This document shows, piece by piece, positions 10,181-19,981 of a DNA stretch of 64,000 bases; within the stretch, counting starts at the first letter, position 1; every line of letters starts with the position of its first letter. The translations under genes and the position numbers were made by a program. The DNA comes from Paenibacillus algorifonticola. Its GTDB lineage: Bacteria > Bacillota > Bacilli > Paenibacillales > Paenibacillaceae. The stretch spans positions 93,127 through 157,126 of the forward strand of contig NZ_KQ040782.1 of the NCBI RefSeq assembly GCF_000971975.1. The letters are read 5' to 3'. Under the pieces are notes generated by a model. That model saw only the letters and a program-made list of their open reading frames with translations, was not told the DNA's origin and did no database searches.

Positions 10181-10245
10181 CAGTTCGACATTCATACTTC
10201 CTTCATTTATGAATAAAGTTTGAACCACAAATCCATTATTCCCTA

Positions 10246-10287
10246 ATCATACAAAGAAATAACCATGGAAGCTTCCATGGTTATTTC
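10246..10287 (-). terminator. speD terminator (perfect palindrome)
   Basis: A perfect 32-bp palindrome (10256-10287, centre AAGCTT) 20 nt after the speD stop, followed on the minus strand by a short TTTGT. The U-run is short but the stem is very stable, so termination of speD before the hem promoter is the simplest reading. Confidence 0.65.
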
Positions 10288-10308
10288 TGTATCATACATG
10301 TGAGAGCC

Positions 10309-10707
10309 TTAAACGAGCTCGATTTGTTTCATTTTCGGTTCTTCAACTTGCAATTCGCCCATACCACGTATCAGCTTTTTCGCATGAGTTGTTGTTGGCT
10401 TCAGCACAGCAATCATATAATCGATTGCCAGCTGCGGATCCACGGTTTCACCGCAAGTATAACAGTCAAGCGCGGCAAATCCTCTCTCAGGATACGTGTG
10501 AATGGAGAGATGACTCTCCGACAGCAGCACGAGTACGGTTGCTCCTTGAGGCTCAAATTGTTTGGATTGCACCGACATTACAGTAGCGCCGCAGCTTTCA
10601 GCAGCCTCCACCATTTGGGCTTGCAAAAATTCAGCGTTGTTCAGTAGATCGAAATCTACTCCCCAAGTATCAACAGCAACGTGTCTTCCGAAAGTTGAGT
10701 ATTCCAT
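10309..10707 (-). CDS. speD: S-adenosylmethionine decarboxylase proenzyme
   Basis: A 132-residue bacterial-type AdoMetDC. The proenzyme self-cleaves before the serine in LLSESHLSIHTYPERG (about residue 63) to form the pyruvoyl group, then supplies decarboxylated SAM for spermidine synthesis. The cysteine of ALDCYTCGETVDP (about 83) is the usual catalytic residue. The start ATG 10707 is preceded by AGGAAGGGGG; a frame extension to 10752 lacks a ribosome site. No spermidine synthase lies nearby. Confidence 0.95.
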   Translation of the reverse strand: MEYSTFGRHVAVDTWGVDFDLLNNAEFLQAQMVEAAESCGATVMSVQSKQFEPQGATVLVLLSESHLSIHTYPERGFAALDCYTCGETVDPQLAIDYMIAVLKPTTTHAKKLIRGMGELQVEEPKMKQIELV

Positions 10708-10830
10708 CTTCCGGTTCCCCCTTCCTAGGAATAAAATGTTTAAAAATTTCATCCGCTAGGACCTACGTCATTCACTTCCCGAGGGAATAATCTCTCGCAA
10801 CATAACCATGTCCTGAGTGAATCCTGGTTC

Positions 10831-10858
10831 CTATTATTGTGTTAAACGATGTTTTCAA
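10831..10858 (-). promoter_or_regulatory. Candidate sigma-A promoter of speD
   Basis: TTGAAA (10853-10858, minus strand) is followed after 16 bp by TAATAG (10831-10836), about 125 nt upstream of the speD start. The -35 box is good and the -10 box moderate. The resulting leader would be about 110 nt. Confidence 0.45.
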
Positions 10859-10904
10859 CGAGATTAAAAATAACATCTATCCGTAAGAATTGCAACCTTT
10901 TTTT

Positions 10905-11320
10905 TCAGCCGGCCATATTATTTTTTGCATCCTGCGGACTAAATACGGAAATATGGTCGACCTTTTCGGTTGCCTTCGGGATAAGAACGCATATCGAACA
11001 CCTTCATGCCGTTGCTGAAGCCGATCGTGACGCCCTCTTTGTATACGCTGCATAAATTCCTTTTCCGGCAGCCTCGGTGCTGTCAGCCTTTCCCCAATCC
11101 TGCTCAATCTCGTCGAACAGCGCAATATGCGCTGCATATTTCACCTCGAGAATTTTACCTTCCTTCGCCAAATCAACAAGCTGGCCTATGCTGGGCGTTT
11201 CGCTCACTTGACTGGCTTGCCCCGTCTGACCTGCTTGTCCAGCAGCAGGTGAGCTAGCCTGGCGCTGTTTCCTGACCGTTAGCGGATGATTCCTGGCTAT
11301 TTGATGCATTTCCGGCATTT
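10905..11320 (-). pseudogene. Decayed DUF4309 (YjgB-like) lipoprotein remnant
   Basis: The protein can be followed only by changing frame at least three times. A Ser/Gln/Asn-rich linker (about 11260-11320) leads into SIGQLVDLAKEGKILEVKY and FDEIEQDWGKAD in a second frame (to about 11040). EGVTIGFSNGMKVFDMRSYP continues in a third frame (about 10965-11040), and VDHISVFSPQDAKNN returns to the second frame and stops at 10905. This order matches the YjgB/DUF4309 pattern (WGKAD, GKG-YA-Y, GF--G--VFD-RSY). The signal peptide/lipobox and the family's C-terminal end are missing. The intact stretches of sense in each frame argue for recent frameshifts, or for sequencing errors. Confidence 0.6.
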
Positions 11321-11472
11321 TGCGCTATTAGGCGAACTGCTTTGAATGCAGTTGTTTTAAATATGCAATAAACTTCCACATTCTTATGAAGCTCCCTGCT
11401 TCTTTTACTTGTAAAATGTCACCATAAATTACCACATCAAAACACTGCTTCAGAGCAGCCTTTTCCTGAAAA

Positions 11473-11502
11473 TAAAAAAAAGAAACCGCAGCAGCGATTC
11501 CC
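11473..11502 (-). terminator. Rho-independent terminator after the 11539-12129 gene
   Basis: On the minus strand an 8-bp stem (GGGAATCGC / GCGGTTTC with wobble pairs, loop TGCT) is followed by a run of eight T. It lies 37 nt after the stop of the upstream gene and marks the end of the lonB-lonA-engB transcription direction. Confidence 0.7.
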
Positions 11503-11538
11503 TTAAGCTTATGTTTACTGTCTGCATGCCATGCATAT

Positions 11539-12129
11539 TTACGCTTCAAGTACAAACAGCTTGTGCGTATGCAAGGCCAAACGCTCATCAATAGCGGCGA
11601 TTTCAGTCTGATTTTTCGTCTGATTCCGAAGATCAAGCAACTCATTAATGGCATTATTCACCATCGAAATCTCGCGTTCAATCAAACGGCTGCGGAATAC
11701 CCGCTCCAGTTGCCCGATCGTATCCTTGTATTCGAACACAACACGTGCGCCGCTCTTCGTTGTTTCAACGATTTTACGAACGGCTCCCTGTATATAGTGG
11801 TAGGTCATTGTATAATGGCTGTAAATGCGATTAACAACGGCGTCCCCATGGAAAGCTGAAACAGCTTTGCGCATAGCATTGGTTAGCTTCTGGTGAACAA
11901 GGCGGCAGGTGAGCACACAAACGTAACGGTCTTGTTGACGCTCAAAGATCAGTCTGATCTCTTCCCTCCCTGCTACGTCTTCGAGAACCAGCTCCTGATT
12001 GCCGTTATCGAGCACCATCACTTGTAGGTGAAGCTGCTGATCATCAAAAAAACGGACAAATTGGGTCATCTCTTCATTCGTTAACTGCAGTTTGGCATTT
12101 ACATACTCTGTGGCTAGCCGCTGAGCCAT
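11539..12129 (-). CDS. Conserved uncharacterised protein
   Basis: A 196-residue protein that I do not recognise as a named family. It looks soluble and has no signal peptide or membrane segment. It is rich in charged residues, and the second half (about 120-190: IVETTKSGARVVFEYKDT, then VFRSRLIEREISMVNNAINE) is likely helical with a coiled-coil character. The start ATG has GAGGAG 6 nt upstream. It lies 275 nt after engB on the same strand and ends at a strong terminator, so it may be a separate unit after the lon-engB group. Frame and ribosome site make it a credible gene; no function is offered. Confidence 0.75.
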   Translation of the reverse strand: MAQRLATEYVNAKLQLTNEEMTQFVRFFDDQQLHLQVMVLDNGNQELVLEDVAGREEIRLIFERQQDRYVCVLTCRLVHQKLTNAMRKAVSAFHGDAVVNRIYSHYTMTYHYIQGAVRKIVETTKSGARVVFEYKDTIGQLERVFRSRLIEREISMVNNAINELLDLRNQTKNQTEIAAIDERLALHTHKLFVLEA

Positions 12130-12404
12130 AAAAATCTCCTCAATTCTTTAAACTTGCAATTGGATGCTACAATCATTTCTATTCTTCTGTACCCGCTTTA
12201 CGCGAATTTGCAACGAATTGGTCCAATGACCATTCTCCCTTTCCCGCTCGCTTACCTATATTATACGTGATTGCATCCATTTATTCCTGCCGCTCAGTCC
12301 CGAAATTCTCGCATATTTCAGAAAAAACGGGAAAATTATGCGAGGAGCCCCACATATCTTCCTGTATTCTCTTCTTTATGTGAAAAGTTGCCGTACTTGC
12401 TCCC

Positions 12405-12992
12405 TTATGTGGATATCGTCTCCGTAATAACGCTCCACAATTCATCGCGACCTTGGCCGGTCTCCGAGGAATAGAGCACCACTTTATCACGAGGGTCCGC
12501 TTGCAGCGTCGTCTTGATCATTTTAATATGCTTGTCCCATTTGCCTTTAGGGATTTTATCCGCCTTGGTGGCAACAATACATGTTGGAATGTTGTAATGC
12601 TTGAGCCAGTTGTACATAAGCTGATCATCCTTCGATGGCTCATGGCGAATATCGATTATAAGCAGCTGCAGCTTGAGCTCCTTGCGATCACGAATGTATC
12701 TTTCAATCATTTGACCAAAAGCCTCGCGCTGGGTTTTGGAAACCTTGGCATAGCCATAACCGGGAAAATCGACGAAATAGATGCTGTCATTGACGCGGTA
12801 ATAATTAAGCTGCTGGGTTTTACCAGGCTGCGAGCTTGTTCTTGCCAAGTTTTTACGCATAATCATTTTATTAATTAATGAGGACTTCCCAACATTCGAA
12901 CGCCCTGCCAGAGCAATCTCTGGCAAGGCATCCTCAGGGTATTGATGCGGCTGAACCGCACTTATAATAAAATCTGCTTGTGTAATCTTCAT
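12405..12992 (-). CDS. engB: Ribosome biogenesis GTPase EngB/YsxC
   Basis: A 195-residue TrmE-Era-like GTPase needed for 50S subunit maturation. G1 motif [12 protein letters not shown] is near residue 30, G3 DFPGYG near 75, and G4 TKAD near 142. The start ATG overlaps the lonA stop by 4 nt (ATGA), which indicates translational coupling. The lonA-engB pairing is conserved in Bacillus (lonA-ysxC). Confidence 0.96.
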   Translation of the reverse strand: MKITQADFIISAVQPHQYPEDALPEIALAGRSNVGKSSLINKMIMRKNLARTSSQPGKTQQLNYYRVNDSIYFVDFPGYGYAKVSKTQREAFGQMIERYIRDRKELKLQLLIIDIRHEPSKDDQLMYNWLKHYNIPTCIVATKADKIPKGKWDKHIKMIKTTLQADPRDKVVLYSSETGQGRDELWSVITETIST

Positions 12993-15520
12993 AATAGAGG
13001 TGTTCCTGCTTTCTCTTCTGTCTTGGCCGGAAGCAGCGCATGCAGGAGGACTTCATCAATATGTCCGACCGGGACAAACGTTATCTCGCTCCGCACACTG
13101 TCTGGAATGTCGCGCAGATCGCGAACATTATCCTTCGGCAGCAATATTTTCTTAATGCCTGCACGGTGGGCGGCAAGCGATTTCTCCTTGAGTCCTCCGA
13201 TTGGCAGTACGCGTCCACGAAGCGTGATCTCTCCGGTCATTGCGACCTCTTTGGACACATAGCGTCCAGTCAAAGCCGAAATGAGCGCAGTGGCAATCGT
13301 TATGCCCGCGGACGGACCATCCTTCGGAATGGCACCTTCCGGAATATGAATGTGAATATCGTTTTTCTCATGGAACTGCGGGTCAATACCGAGCTCCAGC
13401 GCCTTCGAACGCGTATAGCTGAATGCGGCCTGCGCCGATTCCTTCATGACATCACCGAGCTGTCCCGTGAGCGTCAGCTTGCCGCTGCCTGGCATAACGG
13501 TCACTTCGATAACGAGCGTATCGCCGCCGACCTCTGTCCAGGCAAGGCCCGTCACTGCGCCAATCTGATTCTCAGCCTCAGCCATGCCGTAGCGGAACTT
13601 CGCAGGTCCAAGCCATTCCTTAAGCAGCTCCAGATCAACGTTGAGCGCCTTCACCTCAGTAAGCTGCTCTGTCCCCATACTTTGCTCAGACTGCAAGGAA
13701 GCTTCTTGCTGCTTCTCCAGCTGCCCGGATATGGATGCAGCTTCTCCGTCTGAGCCAAATGCTGCTTCAAGCACATTCAAGGCAGGCTCATCCTGCTCAG
13801 CAGCTTCCTCCTGCCTGATCGGCACAGTGCCTGATGCAACAATTTGCTTCGCTGCCTTGCGGCAAATCGCAGCCATTTGCTGCTCCAAATTCCGCACGCC
13901 GGATTCGCGCGTGTAATCGCGAATAAGCTGGAGCAAAGTTTCCTCACTCACCTGCAGCTGCTCATCCGTCAGTCCATGCTCCCGCTTCTGCTTCGGCAGC
14001 AAATAGCGCTCAGCGATTTTCAGCTTCTCAAGCTCGGTATAGCCGGGAATGTACAGCACTTCCATCCGGTCCAGCAGCGGACGCGGAATGTTATGCATCG
14101 CATTCGCCGTCGTCACGAACATGACGTTTGACAAGTCGAATGGAACCTCCACAAAATGATCGCTGAACGTATTGTTTTGCTCTGGATCCAGTACCTCAAG
14201 CAGTGCAGAAGCCGGATCGCCACGAAAATCCATTGCCATCTTGTCGATTTCATCGAGCAGAAATACCGGGTTAATTGAACCAGCCGTCTTCATGCCTTGA
14301 ATAATACGGCCTGGCATAGCACCCACGTATGTGCGGCGATGTCCACGAATTTCTGCCTCGTCACGCACCCCGCCAAGCGATATGCGGACGAATTTTCGTC
14401 CCAGCGACTTCGCAATGGAACGGGCAAGCGACGTTTTACCGACGCCTGGAGGGCCGACTAGACAAAGAATCGGTCCTTTAAGCTTTTTCACCAGCTGCTG
14501 GACCGCAAGGTATTCAAGTACCCGCTCCTTCGGCTTTTCAAGTCCATAATGATCCTGGTCAAGTATGTCTTCCGCCTTGGACAGACTGAGATCATCTTCA
14601 GTCTCCTTGCTCCACGGCAACGATAAGAGCCAATCAATATAATTGCGTATAACGCCGCCTTCAGCCGAGGTGGTCGGCATTTTTTCCAGACGGTCAATTT
14701 CTTTCTCAATCTTTTCTTTCACTTGGTCAGGAACGCCGGCCTGCTCCAGCTGGCTGCGCAGCTCCTCTACCTCGCCAGCGCGTCCTTCTTTCTCGCCAAG
14801 CTCCTTCTGGATCGCTTTCATCTGCTCACGCAAATAATATTCCTTCTGCGTTTTTTCCATCTGCTTCTTGACGCGCTGGCTGATTTTGCGCTCCAGCTCC
14901 AGCACTTCCCGCTCATTGTTTAAAATATCGAGCAGCCGCTCAAGCCGCTGGCGGACATCGATCGTCTCCAAAATATCCTGCTTGTCTTTAATCTTGAGCG
15001 AGAGATGGCTCGTAATGACATCGGCCAAACGGCCTGGGTCATCGATATCCGAGACAGCAGCGTGCGTCTCTGGCGTAATTTTTTTGGACAAGGAAGTATA
15101 ATGCTCGAATTGGCTGAGTACCGAGCGCATGAGCGCATCAACCTCAGGGTCGGTCGTTTCCTCTTCCGGGAATTCCTTAACCATAACCTCATAAAATTCT
15201 TCAGTCGGCAAATAATCCATTATTTCCGCGCGCAGGACGCCTTCCACCAGCACGCGGATCGTTCCATTCGGCAGCTTTAGCATCTGCCGTACCTTCGCAA
15301 TCGTACCGACTCTGTATATATCTTCCTCAGTCGGCTCCTCTATATTCACTTCCGATTGCGAACAAAGCAATATCATATGATCGTCAACCATCGCGCGTTC
15401 TAACGCGCGAACCGATTTGTCCCTACCCACATCAAGGTGTAGCACCATGCTGGGATATACCAGTAGCCCCCTGAGTGGAAGCAAGGGCAGCCGACGGCTT
15501 TTCGTTTTTCCGGGTCCCAC
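12989..15520 (-). CDS. lonA: ATP-dependent protease LonA
   Basis: An 843-residue cytosolic Lon protease. It has an N-terminal substrate-binding domain ([16 protein letters not shown] at the start), a coiled region, the AAA+ module with Walker [12 protein letters not shown] near residue 355, and a C-terminal Ser/Lys protease domain with [14 protein letters not shown] near 735 and the [14 protein letters not shown] segment near 780. It is about 60 residues longer than usual; an acidic Gln/Glu/Ser-rich insertion (about 575-640) separates the AAA+ and protease domains. The start is GTG at 15520 with GGAGG 7 nt upstream. It follows lonB by 37 nt and overlaps engB. Confidence 0.96.
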   Translation of the reverse strand: MGPGKTKSRRLPLLPLRGLLVYPSMVLHLDVGRDKSVRALERAMVDDHMILLCSQSEVNIEEPTEEDIYRVGTIAKVRQMLKLPNGTIRVLVEGVLRAEIMDYLPTEEFYEVMVKEFPEEETTDPEVDALMRSVLSQFEHYTSLSKKITPETHAAVSDIDDPGRLADVITSHLSLKIKDKQDILETIDVRQRLERLLDILNNEREVLELERKISQRVKKQMEKTQKEYYLREQMKAIQKELGEKEGRAGEVEELRSQLEQAGVPDQVKEKIEKEIDRLEKMPTTSAEGGVIRNYIDWLLSLPWSKETEDDLSLSKAEDILDQDHYGLEKPKERVLEYLAVQQLVKKLKGPILCLVGPPGVGKTSLARSIAKSLGRKFVRISLGGVRDEAEIRGHRRTYVGAMPGRIIQGMKTAGSINPVFLLDEIDKMAMDFRGDPASALLEVLDPEQNNTFSDHFVEVPFDLSNVMFVTTANAMHNIPRPLLDRMEVLYIPGYTELEKLKIAERYLLPKQKREHGLTDEQLQVSEETLLQLIRDYTRESGVRNLEQQMAAICRKAAKQIVASGTVPIRQEEAAEQDEPALNVLEAAFGSDGEAASISGQLEKQQEASLQSEQSMGTEQLTEVKALNVDLELLKEWLGPAKFRYGMAEAENQIGAVTGLAWTEVGGDTLVIEVTVMPGSGKLTLTGQLGDVMKESAQAAFSYTRSKALELGIDPQFHEKNDIHIHIPEGAIPKDGPSAGITIATALISALTGRYVSKEVAMTGEITLRGRVLPIGGLKEKSLAAHRAGIKKILLPKDNVRDLRDIPDSVRSEITFVPVGHIDEVLLHALLPAKTEEKAGTPLL

Positions 15521-15557
15521 ACCAGCACCTCCAAATGATTAATTCTCCCTTATTTTA

Positions 15558-17261
15558 TCATTCTGCGGAATCAGCCTGCAAATAGGGAACAGCTGCCCCC
15601 ATATATCGCTCGTTTGCAACGTGGTTTTCCACTTCATTTACGACGGTATTTCCTAGAGGGAACACAAGATTAAACACTTCATCTACACGTTCCACAGGAA
15701 TGACCTTCAAGCCTTTCAGATCGGCAAAGATGGCCTGCCAATTTTCACGCGGGATAATGACCGTATCCGCTCCTGCCTGAAAAGCGGCCTCGACCTTCGC
15801 CAGCACGCCGCCTACAGGCTTGACGTCGCCATGGATGCCCACTTCTCCAGTCATCGCCAGCTTGTTGTCGATTGTCTCGTTTTTGATCGCTGAAGCAATT
15901 GCCGTCGCCATCGCAACTCCAGCAGACGGGCCATCGATCGGCGTTCCGCCTGGGAAGTTGATATGCAAGTCATAATCCTGCGGATTGAGACCATACCGGC
16001 GCAGCATCGTCAGGACGTTTTCGACAGAGCCCTTCGCCATGCTTTTGCGGCGCAGCGTACGCGAGCCTCCGCCCAGCTCTTCCTCCTCGACTACTCCGGT
16101 AATCGTATATTGTCCTTTACCGCTTGCAGCGGGAATAGCGCTGACCTCGACTTCGAGCAGCATGCCCATATTTGGGCCATAGACAGCAAGACCGTTAACG
16201 ATTCCCACTTGCGGCGCATCTGGCACCTTCCGCTCTGGACGCGGTGGAATTTGGCTGCTGTTCACAACCCATTCTACATCGGCAGCTGTAATGCGATCCC
16301 GCTTCTCGGATAAAGCAACGCCTGCTGCCAGCTGAATGACGTTTACCGCTTCACGGCCATTTGTCGCATATCGCTGTACGACCTCAACAGCCTCAGGGCA
16401 AGGGGAAAAACCAATTTTCCGAATCGCATTTTCGGCAATGGAAGCAATTTCACCCGCCAGCAGCGGACGAAAGAAAATTTCCATGCAGCGCGAGCGAATC
16501 GCGGGCGGCAGTTCCTGCGGCGAACGTGTCGTTGCACCGACAAGACGGAAATCGGCAGGCAGCCCATTTTGAAAAATATCATGGATATACGAAGGAATGT
16601 TAACGTCCTCGGAATTATAATAGGCACTCTCCAAATATACTTTGCGATCCTCGAGTACTTTTAACAGCTTATTCATTTGGACGGGATGCAATTCCCCGAT
16701 TTCGTCAATGAACAAAATACCGCCATGCGCCTTCGTTACTGCGCCAGCCTTCGGCTGAGGAATACCGGCAACGCCCATCGCCCCCGCGCCTTGATAAATC
16801 GGATCATGAACAGAACCAATCAAAGGATCAGCAATTCCGCGCTCATCGAATCTCGCGGTTGTCGCGTCAATTTCCGTAAACTTCGCTTCAGGCAAAAACG
16901 GGGAGGCTGCGTTTTTCTTCGCTTCCTCGAGCACGACGCGAGCGGCCGCTGTTTTGCCAACGCCCGGCGGGCCATAAATAATGACATGCTGCGGATTTGC
17001 GCTGCACAGCGCAGCTTTCAGCGCACGCAGGCCATCCAGTTGGCCAACGATATCCTGCATCGCCTGTGGCCTCGTCTTCTCGGCCAGCGGCTTCGTCAGC
17101 GAGATGGAACGCAGCTTGCGCAGCTTATCCATCTCCTTGCGGGACTCTCGGTCAACCGCAGATCGATTCGTTTTTTGATTGCGCAGCAAATTCCAGAAGT
17201 ACAAACCGATAACCACCGCAAAAAACACTTGAATCAGCATCAAAATAATACTTAAACTCAT
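15558..17261 (-). CDS. lonB: ATP-dependent protease LonB (membrane-anchored)
   Basis: A 567-residue Lon-type protease that begins with a single hydrophobic helix (residues 3-23), as in Bacillus LonB, which localises to the forespore. Walker A is [13 protein letters not shown] near residue 100. The proteolytic Ser is in TPIDGPSAGVAMATA near 435, followed by a Lys in GGVLAKVEAAFQAGAD. It lacks the N-terminal substrate domain of LonA. The start ATG has GAGGAG upstream. It is adjacent to lonA in the B. subtilis arrangement. Confidence 0.95.
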   Translation of the reverse strand: MSLSIILMLIQVFFAVVIGLYFWNLLRNQKTNRSAVDRESRKEMDKLRKLRSISLTKPLAEKTRPQAMQDIVGQLDGLRALKAALCSANPQHVIIYGPPGVGKTAAARVVLEEAKKNAASPFLPEAKFTEIDATTARFDERGIADPLIGSVHDPIYQGAGAMGVAGIPQPKAGAVTKAHGGILFIDEIGELHPVQMNKLLKVLEDRKVYLESAYYNSEDVNIPSYIHDIFQNGLPADFRLVGATTRSPQELPPAIRSRCMEIFFRPLLAGEIASIAENAIRKIGFSPCPEAVEVVQRYATNGREAVNVIQLAAGVALSEKRDRITAADVEWVVNSSQIPPRPERKVPDAPQVGIVNGLAVYGPNMGMLLEVEVSAIPAASGKGQYTITGVVEEEELGGGSRTLRRKSMAKGSVENVLTMLRRYGLNPQDYDLHINFPGGTPIDGPSAGVAMATAIASAIKNETIDNKLAMTGEVGIHGDVKPVGGVLAKVEAAFQAGADTVIIPRENWQAIFADLKGLKVIPVERVDEVFNLVFPLGNTVVNEVENHVANERYMGAAVPYLQADSAE

Positions 17262-17363
17262 TCGTTACCCGCTCCTCTCAAAGGCACACTATCCGGCAAT
17301 AAAGTTCATAACTGGTAGTATTGCCTCATCAGAAGAAAAATAACCGTCGATATAAGCGTAAAC

Positions 17364-17391
17364 GGCGCTGCCGTCCTTCGAAGGCAGCGCC
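17364..17391. repeat. GC-rich inverted repeat between ispG and lonB
   Basis: A perfect 9-bp stem GGCGCTGCC / GGCAGCGCC with a 10-nt loop, lengthened by a bulged AAAC/GTTT pairing. It lies past the ispG terminator and about 10 nt from the AT-rich repeat at 17403-17449. The T-content after the stem is poor on both strands, so it is not a classic terminator. Confidence 0.6.
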
Positions 17392-17402
17392 TGTTTCGTG
17401 GT

Positions 17403-17449
17403 GAAATAAAAGCATATTTATAAAAAAACTTATAACTACTTATATTTTC
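17403..17449 (+). repeat. AT-rich dispersed repeat, copy 1
   Basis: One of four similar near-palindromes of about 47-49 nt. This copy begins GAAATAAAAGCATATTTATA, has an internal CTTATAA, and ends CTTATATTTTC. It is flanked by the GC hairpin at 17364-17391 and the ispG terminator at 17450-17489. Other copies are at 49026-49072, 55229-55275 and 60311-60359. Confidence 0.6.
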
Positions 17450-17489
17450 AAAAAAACCGTGCCGTCGTTCACATGAACAACAGCACGGC
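17450..17489 (-). terminator. ispG terminator
   Basis: On the minus strand CCGTGC / GCACGG with an internal GTTGTTCA/TGAACGAC extension, followed by seven T. It begins 6 nt after the ispG stop and is a strong Rho-independent terminator. Confidence 0.88.
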
Positions 17490-17494
17490 CATGT

Positions 17495-18607
17495 TTATAA
17501 GGCAGGCGTATGATGCTTGCGGCCAGGAATTTCTCCCGTCTCTTCAAAAGCTCGAACAATAATATCAATTTCCTTCTTAAGCTCGCTGAGCAGCTCAGCT
17601 TCCGGTACTTTGCGAACCAGCTCTCCATAACGGAACAGCATCCCTTCGCCTCTTGCTCCAGCAATACCAATATCTGCTTCCCGCGCTTCGCCAGGACCGT
17701 TGACGGCGCAACCAAGCACAGACACCTTGATCGGCACCTTGATTTTCGAAATATATTCCTCCACCTCGTTAGCGATGGTGAACAAGTCAATATCAAGCCG
17801 ACCGCAAGTTGGACATGAGACGAGCGTTGCCGCATTCGTAATAAGTCCAAACGTTTTCAGCAGCTCACGAGCTACCTTTACTTCTTCCACTGGATCAGCA
17901 CTTAGACTAATACGCACCGTGTTGCCAATACCGAGCGTCAGCAGCGCGCCAATACCGGCAGCACTTTTGATCGTTCCGGTATGCAGGGTTCCGGCTTCCG
18001 TGATGCCAAGGTGCAGCGGATAACGAATTTTCTCAGCAGCCATTTTGTAAGCGGCAATGGCCATTGGTACATCAGATGCTTTGAGCGACACAATAATATC
18101 GTGGAAATCAAGCTCCTCCAAAATACCAATGTGGAATAAAGCACTCTCAACCATTGCTTCTGGCGTCGGATAGCCGTATTTCTCCAGCAAATGATTTTCC
18201 AAGGAGCCTGCATTTACGCCGATACGAATGGGAATGCCTTTTTCCTTACAAGCCTTCACAACCGCTTCAACACGCTCGCGGCGGCCGATATTGCCGGGAT
18301 TGATTCTAACCTTGTCAATGCCGTTTTCAATTGCAGCAAGCGCGAGCCTATAATCAAAATGGATATCGGCAACAAGAGGAATATGAATCCGCTTCTTTAT
18401 TTCCTTAATCGCTTCCGCCGCTTCCTTATTGTTGACGGTCACGCGAACGACCTGACAGCCCGCTTCCTCGAGCCGAAGTATTTCCGCAACAGTTGCCTCA
18501 ACGTCTGCCGTTTTGGTCGTGCACATACTTTGAATGATGACTTCGTCGCTGCCGCCAATCGTCAAGTTTCCGACTTTGACAGGCACCGTATCTTTACGTG
18601 TATACAT
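17495..18607 (-). CDS. ispG: 4-hydroxy-3-methylbut-2-enyl diphosphate synthase (flavodoxin)
   Basis: A 370-residue iron-sulfur enzyme of the MEP isoprenoid pathway that reduces MEcPP to HMBPP. The 4Fe-4S cysteines are visible in VSCPTCGR near residue 265 and [12 protein letters not shown] near 300. The N-terminal TIM-barrel part begins with [10 protein letters not shown] and [17 protein letters not shown]. The start ATG 18607 follows GGGAGAGAT; an 11-codon upstream extension lacks a ribosome site. It lies between clpX and lonB, where Bacillus subtilis has no such gene, and ends at a strong terminator. Confidence 0.95.
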   Translation of the reverse strand: MYTRKDTVPVKVGNLTIGGSDEVIIQSMCTTKTADVEATVAEILRLEEAGCQVVRVTVNNKEAAEAIKEIKKRIHIPLVADIHFDYRLALAAIENGIDKVRINPGNIGRRERVEAVVKACKEKGIPIRIGVNAGSLENHLLEKYGYPTPEAMVESALFHIGILEELDFHDIIVSLKASDVPMAIAAYKMAAEKIRYPLHLGITEAGTLHTGTIKSAAGIGALLTLGIGNTVRISLSADPVEEVKVARELLKTFGLITNAATLVSCPTCGRLDIDLFTIANEVEEYISKIKVPIKVSVLGCAVNGPGEAREADIGIAGARGEGMLFRYGELVRKVPEAELLSELKKEIDIIVRAFEETGEIPGRKHHTPAL

Positions 18608-18701
18608 ACAGTGATCTCTCCCATGAACGTCAAAGTCCACCCTCTTGATGCGAGCTATGAAGCCGCCCAGCGGGTGGAACAGTGACGGTGATGAATATTA
18701 T

Positions 18702-19958
18702 TTAGGCGCTTTCTTCCTTCTTCTTACCCTTCTTCGCAGTCAGCTCAGGCATAATTTTGTCCCGAACCGCTTGCTCCGTAACAAGGCAAGTATTGACATC
18801 ATCGCGCGATGGAATTTCATACATCACATCAAGCATAATGCCCTCAATAATGGCACGAAGGCCGCGAGCACCCGTATTGCGCTTGATTGCTTCCTTAGCG
18901 ATCGCCTCCAGAGCGCCTTCTTCGAAGTCCAATTTTACATTGTCCATCTCAAGCAGCTTCTGGTATTGCTTAACGAGCGCGTTTTTCGGTTCGGACAAAA
19001 TCCGTACCAAAGCTGGCTCATCAAGCGGCTCCAAAGTCGAGATAACAGGAAGACGGCCGACAAACTCGGGGATAAGACCGAATTTGAGCAAATCTTCCGG
19101 CAAAACCATCGACAAGTATTCGCCTGCTTTCAAGTCCTTCTGTACTTCCCCAGTGGAATTGAAGCCGATCACTTTTTTGCCGATACGACGTTTGATTAAC
19201 TGCTCCAGGCCATCGAAGGCGCCGCCGCAAATAAACAAGATGTTCGTCGTATCAATTTGGATAAACTCTTGATGTGGATGCTTGCGTCCGCCTTGTGGCG
19301 GTACAGATGCAACCGTACCTTCAAGAATTTTCAGCAAGGCTTGCTGCACGCCTTCACCCGATACATCGCGTGTAATCGAAGGGTTCTCGGATTTACGAGC
19401 AACCTTATCAATTTCGTCGATATAAATAATGCCGCGTTCTGCTTTCTCAACATCATAATCTGCCGCCTGAATAAGCTTGAGCAAAATGTTCTCTACGTCC
19501 TCGCCTACATAACCCGCTTCAGTAAGCGAAGTTGCATCAGCAATTGCGAAAGGAACGTTCAAAATTTTAGCCATCGTCTGCGCCAGCAGCGTTTTACCGG
19601 AGCCTGTAGGGCCAACCAGCAAAATGTTGCTCTTTTGCAGCTCAACATCTTCAATTTTGCTTTGCGAATTTACCCGCTTATAGTGGTTGTAAACCGCAAC
19701 TGCAAGCGACTTCTTCGCAAACTCCTGTCCAATAACATAGGAATCAAGAATACCGCGAATATCTTGCGGCTTCGGAATGTCTTTCAGGTCCAGCTCTTCT
19801 TCATGACCTAGCTCTTCCTCTACAATCTCCGTGCAGAGCTCGATACATTCATCGCATATATAGACGCCAGGACCGGCAACCAATTTACGCACTTGCTCCT
19901 GCGATTTACCGCAGAATGAGCATTTCAGCTGGCCCTTCTCATCGTTGAATTTAAACAT
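18702..19958 (-). CDS. clpX: ATP-dependent Clp protease ATP-binding subunit ClpX
   Basis: A 418-residue AAA+ unfoldase that feeds substrates to ClpP. It has the N-terminal C4 zinc-binding domain (CSFCGK near residue 10 and YICDEC near 32), Walker [14 protein letters not shown] near 115, Walker [10 protein letters not shown] near 180, and the ClpP-contacting loop in FIGGG-type form as [10 protein letters not shown] near 235. It is only 23 nt downstream of clpP, so the two are probably co-transcribed. Confidence 0.98.
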   Translation of the reverse strand: MFKFNDEKGQLKCSFCGKSQEQVRKLVAGPGVYICDECIELCTEIVEEELGHEEELDLKDIPKPQDIRGILDSYVIGQEFAKKSLAVAVYNHYKRVNSQSKIEDVELQKSNILLVGPTGSGKTLLAQTMAKILNVPFAIADATSLTEAGYVGEDVENILLKLIQAADYDVEKAERGIIYIDEIDKVARKSENPSITRDVSGEGVQQALLKILEGTVASVPPQGGRKHPHQEFIQIDTTNILFICGGAFDGLEQLIKRRIGKKVIGFNSTGEVQKDLKAGEYLSMVLPEDLLKFGLIPEFVGRLPVISTLEPLDEPALVRILSEPKNALVKQYQKLLEMDNVKLDFEEGALEAIAKEAIKRNTGARGLRAIIEGIMLDVMYEIPSRDDVNTCLVTEQAVRDKIMPELTAKKGKKKEESA

Positions 19959-19981
19959 GGAATCACCCCTTCATCAAAATC

